Part shown: positions 1 to 8,774 of the stretch, in pieces
Position numbering within the stretch: the stretch's first letter is position 1
Layout: every line of letters begins with the position of its first letter
Assembly: GCF_024158025.1 (NCBI RefSeq)
Contig: NZ_JAMZEL010000003.1
Span: 434,001-498,000, forward strand
DNA from: Runella salmonicolor
GTDB taxonomy: Bacteria > Bacteroidota > Bacteroidia > Cytophagales > Spirosomataceae
Length of the DNA stretch: 64,000 bases
Direction of reading: 5' to 3'
Translations under genes and position numbers: made by a program
The notes under the pieces: model-generated
Databases searched by the model: none
Seen by the model: the letters and a program-made list of their open reading frames with translations, nothing else
What the model was told of the DNA's origin: nothing

Positions 1-312
1 CTCTGGGTGATTCATTGCAAGGTCAGCAAGTACTTTACGGTTCAGTTCGATACCTGCGGCGTGAACTTTACCCATCAAAGCAGAATAAGATAATCCTTCT
101 TGACGAGCAGCAGCGTTGATACGCTGAATCCACAACGCGCGGAAATTTCTTTTCTTGTGTTTACGACCAGTGTATGCATAAACAAGCCCTTTTTCAACGG
201 CGTTTTTGGCAACGGTCCAAACGTTTTTGCGACGGCCATAGTAACCTTTGGCCAATTTTAAGATTTTTTTGCGGCGAGCCCGCGAAGCGACGTGATTTAC
301 CGAACGTGGCAT
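1..312 (-). CDS. rplT: 50S ribosomal protein L20, C-terminus cut by window edge
   Basis: Structural protein of the large ribosomal subunit that binds 23S rRNA early in assembly and, in several bacteria, represses its own operon. The visible 104 codons begin MPRSVNHVASRARRKK and contain the typical GYYGRRKN, YTGRKHKKR and LWIQRINAA segments. L20 is normally about 114-118 residues, so only the last ten or so are missing. It lies downstream of rpmI with a 156-nt spacer. The usual third member of this operon, infC, is not adjacent: the gene upstream of rpmI here is a DUF6702 protein. Confidence 0.97.
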   Translation of the reverse strand, partial: MPRSVNHVASRARRKKILKLAKGYYGRRKNVWTVAKNAVEKGLVYAYTGRKHKKRNFRALWIQRINAAARQEGLSYSALMGKVHAAGIELNRKVLADLAMNHPE

Positions 313-468
313 AATTTTTAAACGTTTTTTGACGGTTGGTGGCCTCTGCTGAAGCACTTTTTAGACCAACAATCGGGTGAAACAATGAACCTGTGCTTGC
401 GCACTTTTTTTGTTAAAAGTTGGTCGTTAATTGTAAAAAAAGGTACGATTAACGTTCAAGCAATTAAC

Positions 469-663
469 TCAAATCTTGAGCATCAATTTAACGCGGTCAA
501 GGTTTGTGTCATCAACCAGCGAAAAGCCAACCAAGTTGCGCTTACGTTTTGTTGATTTTTTAGTCAAAATGTGACTGTGGAAAGCGTGCTTACGCTTGAT
601 TTTCCCGGTGCCGGTAAGCTTAAAACGCTTCTTAGCACTTGAGTGTGTTTTTACTTTAGGCAT
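469..663 (-). CDS. rpmI: 50S ribosomal protein L35
   Basis: Small basic protein of the large ribosomal subunit, 64 residues, the usual length. It starts MPKVKTHSSAKKRF and carries the typical KRKHAFHSHILTKKS stretch. It is followed on the same strand by rplT. A Bacteroidota-type promoter with the -7 element TACCTTTG lies about 45 nt upstream of the start codon, so rpmI is the first gene of the unit. infC is not next to it. Confidence 0.97.
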   Translation of the reverse strand: MPKVKTHSSAKKRFKLTGTGKIKRKHAFHSHILTKKSTKRKRNLVGFSLVDDTNLDRVKLMLKI

Positions 664-708
664 GATACTGAATCGTTTAAGATACTAAAAAAGTAAAGTT
701 TTGGGGCG

Positions 709-739
709 CAAAGGTAGTGATTTGCTGCTATAAATACAA
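709..739 (-). promoter_or_regulatory. Bacteroidota-type promoter of rpmI-rplT
   Basis: Read on the minus strand, TACCTTTG (complement of 709-716) matches the -7 consensus TAnnTTTG exactly. A TTGT element at 736-739 lies 19 nt further upstream, at the position of the -33 TTTG box. Transcription would start near 702, giving a leader of about 40 nt before rpmI. Confidence 0.6.
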
Positions 740-784
740 CGATGTATTTGATTTTAAGTGTCAAGCATTGCAGAGGCAGGGCCT

Positions 785-1306
785 TTAAATTCCTAAAGCC
801 AGCGTAGTGTCGTCTTTTTTGAAGATATAAGACTTTTTCTGACCCTGATAATTGAGGTTTACCAAGTTGATTTGGTCGTCAAAAAGGTCATGCATGATGG
901 TATTCTGGAGCGAAAACCCCGTAACAGCTTCCTGATGGGGGATTTCAATGTATATCCACGTGGCATCGGCTTCTTGCTCTTTCCCAACATAAGAATAGGC
1001 TTTCTTCTGTTTCTGTGAACTAACCAACGCAAAATGCTTGCGGATGTATTTTTCTACCAACGGGTCATTTTTGTCGTTGTTGACCACCACAATTTTTTGT
1101 CCGTTGTTGTCTTTCGAGAGGGCTTTTTCTAGGTCATCCGTAAAAACGCGAATGCTTATTTCAAAGGATTTTTCCTTGACATTATAGTCCATCCGGGTGA
1201 TGCTGGTGTGGAAATCGTGAAGACGGAAAGACAGCAAAAGAAAAAGGGCTGAAAAGGATACGGATTGAATCACGCAGAGGCGCAAAGTAGCAAAGTTAAG
1301 GTTCAT
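785..1306 (-). CDS. DUF6702 family protein
   Basis: Function unknown. The 173-residue protein has an N-terminal hydrophobic stretch (VSFSALFLLLSF) that looks like a signal peptide or membrane anchor. It is followed by HDFHTSITRMDYN, the opening typical of the DUF6702 family, so a periplasmic or membrane-attached location is likely. The start at 1306 is chosen because AGGAG lies 5-9 nt upstream. A longer reading frame to 1414 would run into rseP. The start codon lies in the loop of a palindromic repeat (1268-1348), and one arm of that repeat encodes residues NFATLRLCVIQ. The gene lies 70 nt downstream of rseP and is probably cotranscribed with it. Confidence 0.8.
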   Translation of the reverse strand: MNLNFATLRLCVIQSVSFSALFLLLSFRLHDFHTSITRMDYNVKEKSFEISIRVFTDDLEKALSKDNNGQKIVVVNNDKNDPLVEKYIRKHFALVSSQKQKKAYSYVGKEQEADATWIYIEIPHQEAVTGFSLQNTIMHDLFDDQINLVNLNYQGQKKSYIFKKDDTTLALGI

Positions 1307-1348
1307 TATAACTCCTAATGCTTTGCTCCTTTGCATCTTTGCGTGATT
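1268..1348. repeat. Palindromic repeat spanning the DUF6702 start codon
   Basis: The arms 1268-1295 and 1321-1348 are 28 nt each and complementary at 24 of 28 positions, with units of the form CGCAAAG/AGCAAAG. The 25-nt loop (1296-1320) contains both the AGGAG ribosome-binding site and the ATG of the DUF6702 gene. In the mRNA this would form a long stem just outside the initiation site. One arm is translated as part of the N-terminus. Confidence 0.75.
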
Positions 1349-1376
1349 TTTTAAATGGTGATATTTTTTCACTGTA

Positions 1377-2684
1377 CTATCTAAACAATTTGAATATATC
1401 GTTGCCAAAAGCAAATACCATAAGTCCTAGCAAAATGACCATGCCCACTTTTTGGGCACCTTCCAGAAAGCTGTCGGAGGGTTTGTGGCCAGTTACCATT
1501 TCATAAATTAACAACACGGAGTGCCCACCATCTAAGGCGGGAATCGGCAGAATGTTCATGAAGGCCAAAACCATTGACAAAAGACCCGTTAAGAACCAAA
1601 AACGGCTCCAGTCCCAAATTCCGCCAAACATTTGGGCAATACCAATTGGGCCGCTGAGGGCTTTTGAAGGAGAAACTTCTCCGCGAAATATCTTACCAAA
1701 GCCGCGAATGTTGTCTGTCACCACACTAAATGCTTTGCCTGTTCCTACTACCACTGATTCGCCAAAAGAATAATCAATGTGGGTGATATTCAAGATTTGT
1801 TCGGGATAAAAACCAATCGTGCCTTCTGGAGAAACTTTGACCGATAAGGGCAGGGTTTGGCCCCCTCGCACTACCGAAAGCGTAACAGTTTGACCTTTGG
1901 ACTTATCCAAGGCTTCCTGAATTTCGTGGTAAAAATTAATCGGTGTTTCGTTGAGCTTTACGATTTTATCGCCAGGCTTCAATCCACCTTTTTCGGCGGG
2001 CATCCCCGGAACCAGTTCGCGTACCGTAAAAGGAAAGATCGGGTCGATAAACTCTTTCGCATTTTTCTTGTCGCTGACCTTTTCAATGAAATCATTGGGC
2101 ACGTAAACGTCGACTCGTTCGCCGCCGCGTTCAACGGTATAATAACTGTTTGATTCCAGAAATACTTTGCGAACTTCCGAAAAGTCATCAAAGGGTTTGC
2201 CATTGATAGCCACAATTTTATCGCCCGTACGGAGGCCAATTTCTTGGCCTAATTTGTGCGCAACGATTCCGTATTTTACGTCTTTGGTTGCAATATAATC
2301 GTGGCCTTCGTAATACGTAATGGCTACAAAAATAATGACACCCGTAATGACATTGACAATAATGCCACCCAGCATTACGATGAGGCGTTGCCAGGCGGGT
2401 TTGGCGCGAAACTCCCAAGGCTCAGGTTCGGCTGATAGATTTTTAGTGTCCAACGATTCGTCGACCATGCCTGAAATCTTCACAAATCCACCCAATGGTA
2501 TGGCGCCTACGCCGTATTCTGTTTCCCCGCGCTTAATCGACCATATTTTAGGAGGAAATCCAATGAAATATTTTTCGACCCGCATTCCGAATATCTTGGC
2601 GGTGATGAGGTGCCCCCATTCGTGTAATCCAACTAAAATTGACAGTCCTAAAATTAACTGCCCGACCATTACTAAAATTTCCAT
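1377..2684 (-). CDS. rseP: RIP metalloprotease RseP, site-2 protease
   Basis: Intramembrane zinc protease of the M50 family that cleaves anti-sigma factors or remnant signal peptides within the inner membrane. The 435-residue protein has the catalytic HEWGH motif at residues 21-25 in the first membrane helix. PDZ-like segments follow (KLGQEIGLRTGDKIVAING and MPAEKGGLKPGDKIVKLN), then the second metal-binding motif PALDGGH in a C-terminal helix. The ATG at 2684 places HExxH where the family has it. An upstream TTG at 2726 would add 14 polar residues and is unlikely. In many bacteria dxr precedes rseP directly. Here two Uma2 genes lie between them. Confidence 0.95.
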   Translation of the reverse strand: MEILVMVGQLILGLSILVGLHEWGHLITAKIFGMRVEKYFIGFPPKIWSIKRGETEYGVGAIPLGGFVKISGMVDESLDTKNLSAEPEPWEFRAKPAWQRLIVMLGGIIVNVITGVIIFVAITYYEGHDYIATKDVKYGIVAHKLGQEIGLRTGDKIVAINGKPFDDFSEVRKVFLESNSYYTVERGGERVDVYVPNDFIEKVSDKKNAKEFIDPIFPFTVRELVPGMPAEKGGLKPGDKIVKLNETPINFYHEIQEALDKSKGQTVTLSVVRGGQTLPLSVKVSPEGTIGFYPEQILNITHIDYSFGESVVVGTGKAFSVVTDNIRGFGKIFRGEVSPSKALSGPIGIAQMFGGIWDWSRFWFLTGLLSMVLAFMNILPIPALDGGHSVLLIYEMVTGHKPSDSFLEGAQKVGMVILLGLMVFAFGNDIFKLFR

Positions 2685-2751
2685 TCTGTGTTTTTGTGAG
2701 TTTGTATTGTTTTTTCTGTTGGGCAACGTCGTTTTCTTTAACGCCGTTTTC

Positions 2752-3342
2752 TTATCCTATGTCTTCAAAAATGGTTCTCAAATCTATCGTTAATCCTTCT
2801 AACACGTCACCGCCGTTGATAATTCCAAACGCTTGTTTATCAGGATTGGTATTCTGAGAAGTAAAAATCATGTAGGCTTGCTCATTAGGATTGATGAGCC
2901 AGCCGAGCTGACAGCCATTGACTATGTACTCACGCATTTTATCTTTCTGCTCATTCCAAGTGTCTGATTCTGACATAACTTCTACCACAAAATCAGGACA
3001 GATGGGAGCAAACTTTTTTCGTAATTCACGTGGTATTTGCTCCCATCTATCTCTTCGAATCCATGCCACATCAGGCGATTTAATAGAGCTATCGGGGAGA
3101 GTAAAACCAGTAGCTGGGCCAAAAGCAACTCCTTTTTTATTTTGTTTGGCCCAATAGCCAACTTCAATAGCGATGTCTAAATCGCGTGCGCCTCCGATAC
3201 TTCCAGTGGGTGACATAAAAATAATTTGTCCGTACTTATCTCTTTCAAAATGCATCCCATTTCGGCGATTGGCTTCGCAAAATGCGAAAAACTCATCGTC
3301 GTTCATGGTATCCATAGTGGGTATGTTTAAGACTTGAGGCAT
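2752..3342 (-). CDS. Uma2 family (DUF820) putative endonuclease, copy 2
   Basis: The Uma2/DUF820 family has a restriction-endonuclease-like fold. It is abundant in cyanobacteria and some Bacteroidota, and its biological role is unclear. The 196-residue protein shows the family pattern: SPDVAWIRRDRW, then PDFVVEVMSESD as the likely PD-(D/E)xK core, QKDKMREYIVNGCQLGWLI and a C-terminal LTIDLRTIFED. The ATG at 3342 lies 4 nt after the stop of the preceding paralogue, so the two are translationally close. The pair arose by tandem duplication and has diverged strongly outside the core. Confidence 0.88.
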   Translation of the reverse strand: MPQVLNIPTMDTMNDDEFFAFCEANRRNGMHFERDKYGQIIFMSPTGSIGGARDLDIAIEVGYWAKQNKKGVAFGPATGFTLPDSSIKSPDVAWIRRDRWEQIPRELRKKFAPICPDFVVEVMSESDTWNEQKDKMREYIVNGCQLGWLINPNEQAYMIFTSQNTNPDKQAFGIINGGDVLEGLTIDLRTIFEDIG

Positions 3343-3346
3343 TATT

Positions 3347-3922
3347 TTATTGAATCCATTTAAGTTCAAAAACAAAATTGGGTAGAACCTCTTCACCATT
3401 GAGAACAGACTCGAACGTCTCTACAGTTTCAACGTCTTTATTTAGACGGTAGATGTACGCTTTATTTTCTAAACGATCTATAAGCCAACCAAGTTGGCAT
3501 CCATTCGCAAGGTATTCATTCATTTTGTCTTGCAAATACGCTAAACTATCCGTTTTTGAGCGAACTTCCACCACAAAATCGGGGCAGAGCGGAGCGAATT
3601 TTTCTTTTTGTTCGTTTGTAAGCTTTTTCCAGCGTTCCTTTTTTATCCAAGCCGCATCTGGTGAACGAACGGCGTCGTTAGGCATTAGAAAGCCGGTAGA
3701 CGAATCAAAGCAATAGCCAAGATTTGATTGTTTGTTCCAAAAATAAAGTTCACCCAGAATGGTTGAAATAGTATTTCCAGTAGAAGAGCCTGTTGGTGAC
3801 ATACAAATAATGTTGCGCTCACTGTCGCGTTCAAAGTCAAGGGTATCGTTCAACTGACAAAAAGTAAAAAACTCCTCGTCAGTCATTAAATCCCCCATTT
3901 TTATCAGCACCGGTGTTTGCAT
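3347..3922 (-). CDS. Uma2 family (DUF820) putative endonuclease, copy 1
   Basis: The 191-residue paralogue of the following gene has the same order of motifs: MSPTGSSTGNT, SPDAAWIKKERWKKL, PDFVVEVRSKTDS, LQDKMNEYLANGCQLGWLID and a closing LPNFVFELKW. The acidic residues of the nuclease-like core (SPD, PDFVVEV) are kept, so it may be active. It begins 6 nt after the dxr stop codon and sits between dxr and rseP, interrupting a gene order common elsewhere. No mobile-element hallmarks are visible around it. Confidence 0.88.
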   Translation of the reverse strand: MQTPVLIKMGDLMTDEEFFTFCQLNDTLDFERDSERNIICMSPTGSSTGNTISTILGELYFWNKQSNLGYCFDSSTGFLMPNDAVRSPDAAWIKKERWKKLTNEQKEKFAPLCPDFVVEVRSKTDSLAYLQDKMNEYLANGCQLGWLIDRLENKAYIYRLNKDVETVETFESVLNGEEVLPNFVFELKWIQ

Positions 3923-3928
3923 AATCTC

Positions 3929-5098
3929 CTAAATATGAATGTTGCCCCAATTTTCGGCTACTTTTCGGGTTTCGGCGTCGGTTTCGATGTAATCATCGAG
4001 CGTTGGCTGTTGGATAAACGTCACGCGTTGCATACAAGTTTCGATAAGGTCCGACATTTCCAGAAACCCAATCTCGTCGCGAAGAAAAGCTGCTACGGCT
4101 ACTTCATTGGCGGCATTGACGATGCAGGCCATGTTTCCGCCCCGCTCGATGGCGTCAAAAGCGAATTGCAAATTACGAAAAGTTTTCAAATCGGGTTGTT
4201 CAAACGTCAGCGCGGGATAATTGGCGAAGTTGAACCGAGGAAAATCAGCCGGCAGGCGGTGCGGGTACGTGAGCGCAAATTGAATCGGCAAGCGCATATC
4301 GGGCAGGCCCATTTGGGCTTTGATGCTGCCGTCTTCAAACTGCACCATGGAATGAATGATGCTTTGCGGATGCACCACTACCTCAATTTGTGAAACATCT
4401 AAACCAAACAGCCATTTGGCTTCAATTACCTCTAGCCCTTTATTCATCAGGGAGGCAGAGTCGATGGTGATTTTGGCCCCCATACTCCAATTGGGATGTT
4501 TTAGGGCTTGTGCTTTGGTCACGTGCAGTAGTTCATCGCGGGTTTTACCACGAAATGGCCCACCAGAAGCAGTCAGGAAAATCTTTTCGATGGGATTATG
4601 AAATTCACCCACGAGGCACTGGAAAATCGCGGAATGCTCGGAGTCCACGGGATAAATGCTGACGCCTTTCTTTTGGGCGAGGGCCGTCACCAACTCGCCC
4701 GCTACAACGAGGGTTTCTTTGTTGGCTAAGGCAATCTGTTTGCCTGCTTCAATGGCTTTGACGGTCGGAATCAGTCCCGAATACCCCACCATTGAGGTCA
4801 AAACGGTATCAATGGTGTCCATTTGAACCACATCAGCGATGGCTTTCGAACCCGCGTAGACTTTGATGCCGAGAGGGTCGAGGGCATCAAAAACCTTGTC
4901 GTATAAGTCTTCGTTGGCAATAACCACCACGTTGGGACGAAACTGTCCTGCTTGCTGAATCAGCAATTCAGCGTTGTTTTGGGCGGTGAGAATCTCCACG
5001 CAGAAGGCGTCGGGGTTGGCGGCTATTACGTCGAGGGCTTGGGTTCCGATGGAACCCGTTGAGCCGAGAATGGCTAAGTGTTTTTGAGGGAACTTCAT
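3929..5098 (-). CDS. dxr: 1-deoxy-D-xylulose 5-phosphate reductoisomerase
   Basis: Cytosolic NADPH-dependent enzyme that converts DXP to 2-C-methyl-D-erythritol 4-phosphate, the first committed step of the MEP isoprenoid pathway. The 389-residue protein has the normal length. It has the NADPH-binding GSTGSIGTQALDVI near the N-terminus, the metal and substrate motifs VDSEHSAIFQCL, TASGGPFRGK and HPNWSMGAKITIDSASLMNKG, and the IEAKWLFG that follows. It is the first gene of a minus-strand run dxr-Uma2-Uma2-rseP-DUF6702. Confidence 0.97.
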   Translation of the reverse strand: MKFPQKHLAILGSTGSIGTQALDVIAANPDAFCVEILTAQNNAELLIQQAGQFRPNVVVIANEDLYDKVFDALDPLGIKVYAGSKAIADVVQMDTIDTVLTSMVGYSGLIPTVKAIEAGKQIALANKETLVVAGELVTALAQKKGVSIYPVDSEHSAIFQCLVGEFHNPIEKIFLTASGGPFRGKTRDELLHVTKAQALKHPNWSMGAKITIDSASLMNKGLEVIEAKWLFGLDVSQIEVVVHPQSIIHSMVQFEDGSIKAQMGLPDMRLPIQFALTYPHRLPADFPRFNFANYPALTFEQPDLKTFRNLQFAFDAIERGGNMACIVNAANEVAVAAFLRDEIGFLEMSDLIETCMQRVTFIQQPTLDDYIETDAETRKVAENWGNIHI

Positions 5099-5373
5099 GC
5101 AGTAAGCAGATAATCGTGAGCAAAATTACACATTCTTCTCGCTTTTAGGTATTTGTGTGTCTGTTAATCGCTAATCGTTATCCGTTATAGGTGATTATGG
5201 TTTGATTATCAGTTGATTAGTGATTTTGATTGCCATGTTTCACGCCTAATACCTATCATTGCATTTTCTTTTTTGCGTAGTAATAAAATCAACTTACAAC
5301 GAAAAGTACAAAACAATTAATAGTAAAAGAGTTGTTTTTACGCTCTTTTGAATTCTATAAATCGCTAAATACC

Positions 5374-6156
5374 ATGAAAACCATCTACTCTTTGTTGGCC
5401 TCTGTTCTCCTTTTCTGGGGAATCATCGCCGCTGTGTCTCCCAAACCTACCCTGTACATTATTGGCGATTCGACCGTTAAAAATGGCTCTGGAAGAGGAC
5501 AAGATAATATGTGGGGATGGGGAAGTTTTCTCCATGAACATTTTGATACGACCCAGATACACCTCGAAAATCACGCCATCGGAGGGCGCAGTAGTCGTAC
5601 TTTTATCACGGAAGGGCGTTGGGATAAAATTCTGACCGACCTCAAGCCTGGCGATTTTGTAATTATGCAGTTTGGCCACAATGACAACAGCGCCATCAAC
5701 GACTCCACCCGCGCCCGTGGAACCATCAAAGGATTGGGAGAAGAAACCGAAGAAATTGATAATCTTTTGACCAAAAAGCACGAGATTGTGCATAGCTACG
5801 GTTGGTATATGCGCAAGTACGTAGACGAAACCAAAGCCAAAGGAGCGATTCCGATTATCTGTTCGCCCGTACCGCGCAACAGTTGGAAAGAAGGCAAAAT
5901 AGCCACTTCAGAAGCGGGGCATCGGCAATGGGCCGAAGCCGTTGCCGCCTCCAACGGAGCGTTTTACATTGATTTGTTTGGCCTGATTGTGCCCCAATAC
6001 GAAGCCGTGGGAGAGGAGAAAGTAAAGAACGAATTCTTTACTCCCAAAGACAATACCCACACCAACGAAGCAGGAGCAAAACTAAACGCTTCCTCGGTGG
6101 TAAAGGGGTTGAAATCCCTGAAAAAATGTTCACTGAAACAGTATTTGAAAAAATAA
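5374..6156 (+). CDS. Rhamnogalacturonan acetylesterase, SGNH hydrolase (CE12-like)
   Basis: Probably removes acetyl groups from pectic rhamnogalacturonan outside the cytoplasm. The 260-residue protein starts with a signal peptide (MKTIYSLLASVLLFWGIIAA). The SGNH blocks are all present: IIGDST with the catalytic serine, the glycine block AIGGRSSRTF, GHND, and the C-terminal DNTHTNEAG with the catalytic Asp-His pair. The ATG at 5374 is preferred over the upstream start at 5332 because it begins the signal peptide. The next gene is a secreted GH95 glycosidase 38 nt downstream, so the two form a small plant-polysaccharide unit. No SusC/SusD pair is adjacent. Confidence 0.9.
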   Translation: MKTIYSLLASVLLFWGIIAAVSPKPTLYIIGDSTVKNGSGRGQDNMWGWGSFLHEHFDTTQIHLENHAIGGRSSRTFITEGRWDKILTDLKPGDFVIMQFGHNDNSAINDSTRARGTIKGLGEETEEIDNLLTKKHEIVHSYGWYMRKYVDETKAKGAIPIICSPVPRNSWKEGKIATSEAGHRQWAEAVAASNGAFYIDLFGLIVPQYEAVGEEKVKNEFFTPKDNTHTNEAGAKLNASSVVKGLKSLKKCSLKQYLKK

Positions 6157-6194
6157 TGCTGCTGTTTTTAACTGATTATTTAATCACAATCTGC

Positions 6195-8702
6195 ATGAAA
6201 AAAAGCCTTTTTCCGCTTGCCTTTTGTCTATTATCGCTGTGCAATACCTTTGCTCAAGCTCCTATTCATTATAAACAACCCGCCCGTAACTGGAACGAGG
6301 CATTGCCCGTAGGAAACGGTCGATTGGGGGTTATGACGTTTGGTAGGGTCAATGAAGAACTGCTGCAACTGAACGAAGAAACGCTCTGGTCGGGCGGTCC
6401 CGTGGAGAAAAATCCCAACCCTGATGCCATTAAACATTTGCCAGCGGTGCGGGAAGCGCTCAATCGGGAAGAGTACGAAACGGCTTCTAAAGAATTGCAA
6501 AAGATTCAGGGTCTTTATACCGAGGCCTATCAACCTTTGGGCGATTTGCTCATAAAACAGCCTTTCGATGCGCAACCCAGCGCTTATTTTCGCGATTTGG
6601 ACCTGCAAAATGCCACGGCGCACACGCAGTTTACGATTGAGGGTGTCACTTACAGCCGCGAGTTGTTTGTGTCGGCACCCGACCAAGTCATTGTGCTTCG
6701 TTTGACGGCTTCGCAAAAAGGAAAATTGAATTTTTCGGCGTCTACCAAAAGCCCGCACCCGTTGCTTAAACAAATAACGGGGAAAAATGAACTCAGTATG
6801 CGCGGAAAAGCGCCCGCCCATGCTGACCCTAATTATGTGAATTACAATCCCAAACCCGTGTATTATGAGGACCCGTCGGGATGCAAAGGAATGCGTTTTG
6901 ATTGGCGCGTAAAAGTGCAAACCACCGACGGAAATGTAACTGCCGACACATCAGGACTCAGCATCAGCAATGCCACCGAAGCTATTTTGCTCATTACTGC
7001 CGCTACCAGTTTCAATGGTTTCGACAAATGCCCCGATAGCCAAGGACGGGATGAGAAAGCGTTGGTGGAATCGTACCTGAAAAAAGCGTCAGCCAAATCC
7101 ATTGACTTGATTCGGAAGGCACACATCGCCGATTATCAGAAGTATTTTAATCGGGTAAAATTGACCCTCGGTCAATCGGGCGAAGCGGCATTCCTACCGA
7201 TGGATTCGCGGTTGGTTCGCTACGCGCAAATGGGAAATGACCCGCAATTGGAGGCGTTGTATTTTGATTTTGGGCGGTATTTGTTGATTTCAAGTTCACG
7301 GCCCGGCGGCATTCCTGCCAACTTACAGGGAATTTGGAATCCCATGACACGTCCGCCGTGGAGCAGTAATTACACCACCAACATCAACGCACAAATGAAC
7401 TATTGGCCCGCCGAAGCCGCCAACCTTTCGGAGTTGCACACCACCTTTACCGATTGGATAGCTGGCGCTGCCGCAACGGGACGCGAAACAGCCAAGAATT
7501 TTTATGGCATGAGCGGCTGGACAGTTCACCACAATTCAGACATCTGGGGGGCATCCAATCCCGTGGGCGACAAAGGCAAAGGGAGTCCGTCGTGGGCCAA
7601 CTGGGCCATGGGCGGCGCGTGGTTGAGCCAGCATTTGTGGGAGCATTATGTGTATTCGGGCAACGAAGCCTACTTAAAAAACTATGCCTATCCGCTCATG
7701 CGCGATGCCGCACAGTTTTGTTTGGACTGGCTGGTCAAAGATGCTAATGGTAAATGGATTACGGCGCCTTCTACCTCGCCAGAAAACATTTTTATTACTG
7801 ACAAAGGCGTAAAACAATCTGTTTCGGTGGCCACGACGATGGACATGGCTTTGGTCTACGATGTGTTTACGAACGTAATTCACGCGGCCGAACACCTCAA
7901 AGTTGACGCAGAGTTACGCAAGACTTTGGAAGAAAGACTGCAAAACATGTTTCCATTGCAGATTGGTAAAAAAGGAAATTTGCAGGAATGGTACAAAGAT
8001 TGGGAAGATCAGGAACCGCAACACCGTCATGTTTCGCACCTGTTTGCGCTGCACCCTGGGCGTTATATTTCTCCCTTACGGACGCCTAAGTTTACCGATG
8101 CCGCCCGCAAAACCCTTGAGTTGCGCGGGGATGGTGGTACGGGTTGGAGCAAATCTTGGAAAATCAACTTTTGGGCACGACTCCACGACGGCAACCACGC
8201 CTATAAACTATTACGTGAATTGCTCAAAGTAACTGGCGTAGAAGGTACTGACTACGCCAAAGGGGGCGGCACGTATCTCAATTTATTTTGTGCACACCCA
8301 CCGTTTCAGATTGACGGGAATTTTGGGGGTACATCAGGCATCGCAGAAATGTTGCTTCAAAGCCAAGATGGGTTAATTAATCTGCTGCCTGCCTTGCCCG
8401 ACGCATGGGCCACGGGCGAAGTAAAAGGCCTGAAAGCACGCGGTGGTTTTGAGCTCGACATGGTGTGGAGAGACGGAAAAATCACGCGTTTAATCATAAA
8501 ATCAACATTAGGCGGCAATTGTCGATTGAAACTGCCCAATGCGCTGACAAATGCCAAACTTCAGCCAGCCAAGGGCAAAAACCCTAATTCGTTTTATGCC
8601 GTGTTTGAAAATAAATACCAAACCACTACCCCCGAAGCAAGTGGATTCGTGTACGATTTGACAACCGAAAAGAATAAGATTTACATCTTGGGCGGAAATT
8701 AG
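6195..8702 (+). CDS. Glycoside hydrolase family 95 protein
   Basis: Secreted GH95 glycosidase. Characterised members release alpha-L-fucose or alpha-L-galactose from plant or host glycans by inversion. The 835-residue protein begins with a signal peptide ending near CNTFAQ. The N-terminal domain starts with the family signature PARNWNEALPVGNGRLG and TLWSGGP. The (alpha/alpha)6 catalytic domain holds GIWNP, NYTTNINAQMNYWPAE, WTVHHNSDIWG and, near the end, GDGGTGWSKSW and IDGNFGGTSGIAEMLLQS. The length is normal for the family. It follows the rhamnogalacturonan esterase, which suggests pectin side-chain degradation. Fucose versus galactose specificity cannot be decided from the sequence by eye. 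Confidence 0.93.
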   Translation: MKKSLFPLAFCLLSLCNTFAQAPIHYKQPARNWNEALPVGNGRLGVMTFGRVNEELLQLNEETLWSGGPVEKNPNPDAIKHLPAVREALNREEYETASKELQKIQGLYTEAYQPLGDLLIKQPFDAQPSAYFRDLDLQNATAHTQFTIEGVTYSRELFVSAPDQVIVLRLTASQKGKLNFSASTKSPHPLLKQITGKNELSMRGKAPAHADPNYVNYNPKPVYYEDPSGCKGMRFDWRVKVQTTDGNVTADTSGLSISNATEAILLITAATSFNGFDKCPDSQGRDEKALVESYLKKASAKSIDLIRKAHIADYQKYFNRVKLTLGQSGEAAFLPMDSRLVRYAQMGNDPQLEALYFDFGRYLLISSSRPGGIPANLQGIWNPMTRPPWSSNYTTNINAQMNYWPAEAANLSELHTTFTDWIAGAAATGRETAKNFYGMSGWTVHHNSDIWGASNPVGDKGKGSPSWANWAMGGAWLSQHLWEHYVYSGNEAYLKNYAYPLMRDAAQFCLDWLVKDANGKWITAPSTSPENIFITDKGVKQSVSVATTMDMALVYDVFTNVIHAAEHLKVDAELRKTLEERLQNMFPLQIGKKGNLQEWYKDWEDQEPQHRHVSHLFALHPGRYISPLRTPKFTDAARKTLELRGDGGTGWSKSWKINFWARLHDGNHAYKLLRELLKVTGVEGTDYAKGGGTYLNLFCAHPPFQIDGNFGGTSGIAEMLLQSQDGLINLLPALPDAWATGEVKGLKARGGFELDMVWRDGKITRLIIKSTLGGNCRLKLPNALTNAKLQPAKGKNPNSFYAVFENKYQTTTPEASGFVYDLTTEKNKIYILGGN

Positions 8703-8774
8703 AAGTTAGTTTTTCTGTACACTGTAAACCCAACATTTACCGTTTCTATTGTTCCACTTAAAAATTATCCGGCT

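Noticed and set aside
313..468. L20 autoregulatory RNA between rpmI and rplT
   Set aside because: A 7-bp GACCAAC/GTTGGTC repeat and a small GTGC/GCAC stem are present, but they are too short to claim a known L20-binding structure.
1307..1414. N-terminal extension of the DUF6702 protein
   Set aside because: It would overlap rseP and translate the palindromic repeat. The AGGAG-preceded ATG at 1306 gives a normal signal-like N-terminus.
6231..6920. Long minus-strand frame inside the GH95 gene
   Set aside because: It lies opposite a clearly recognisable GH95 coding region, and its residue composition is that of an antisense shadow.
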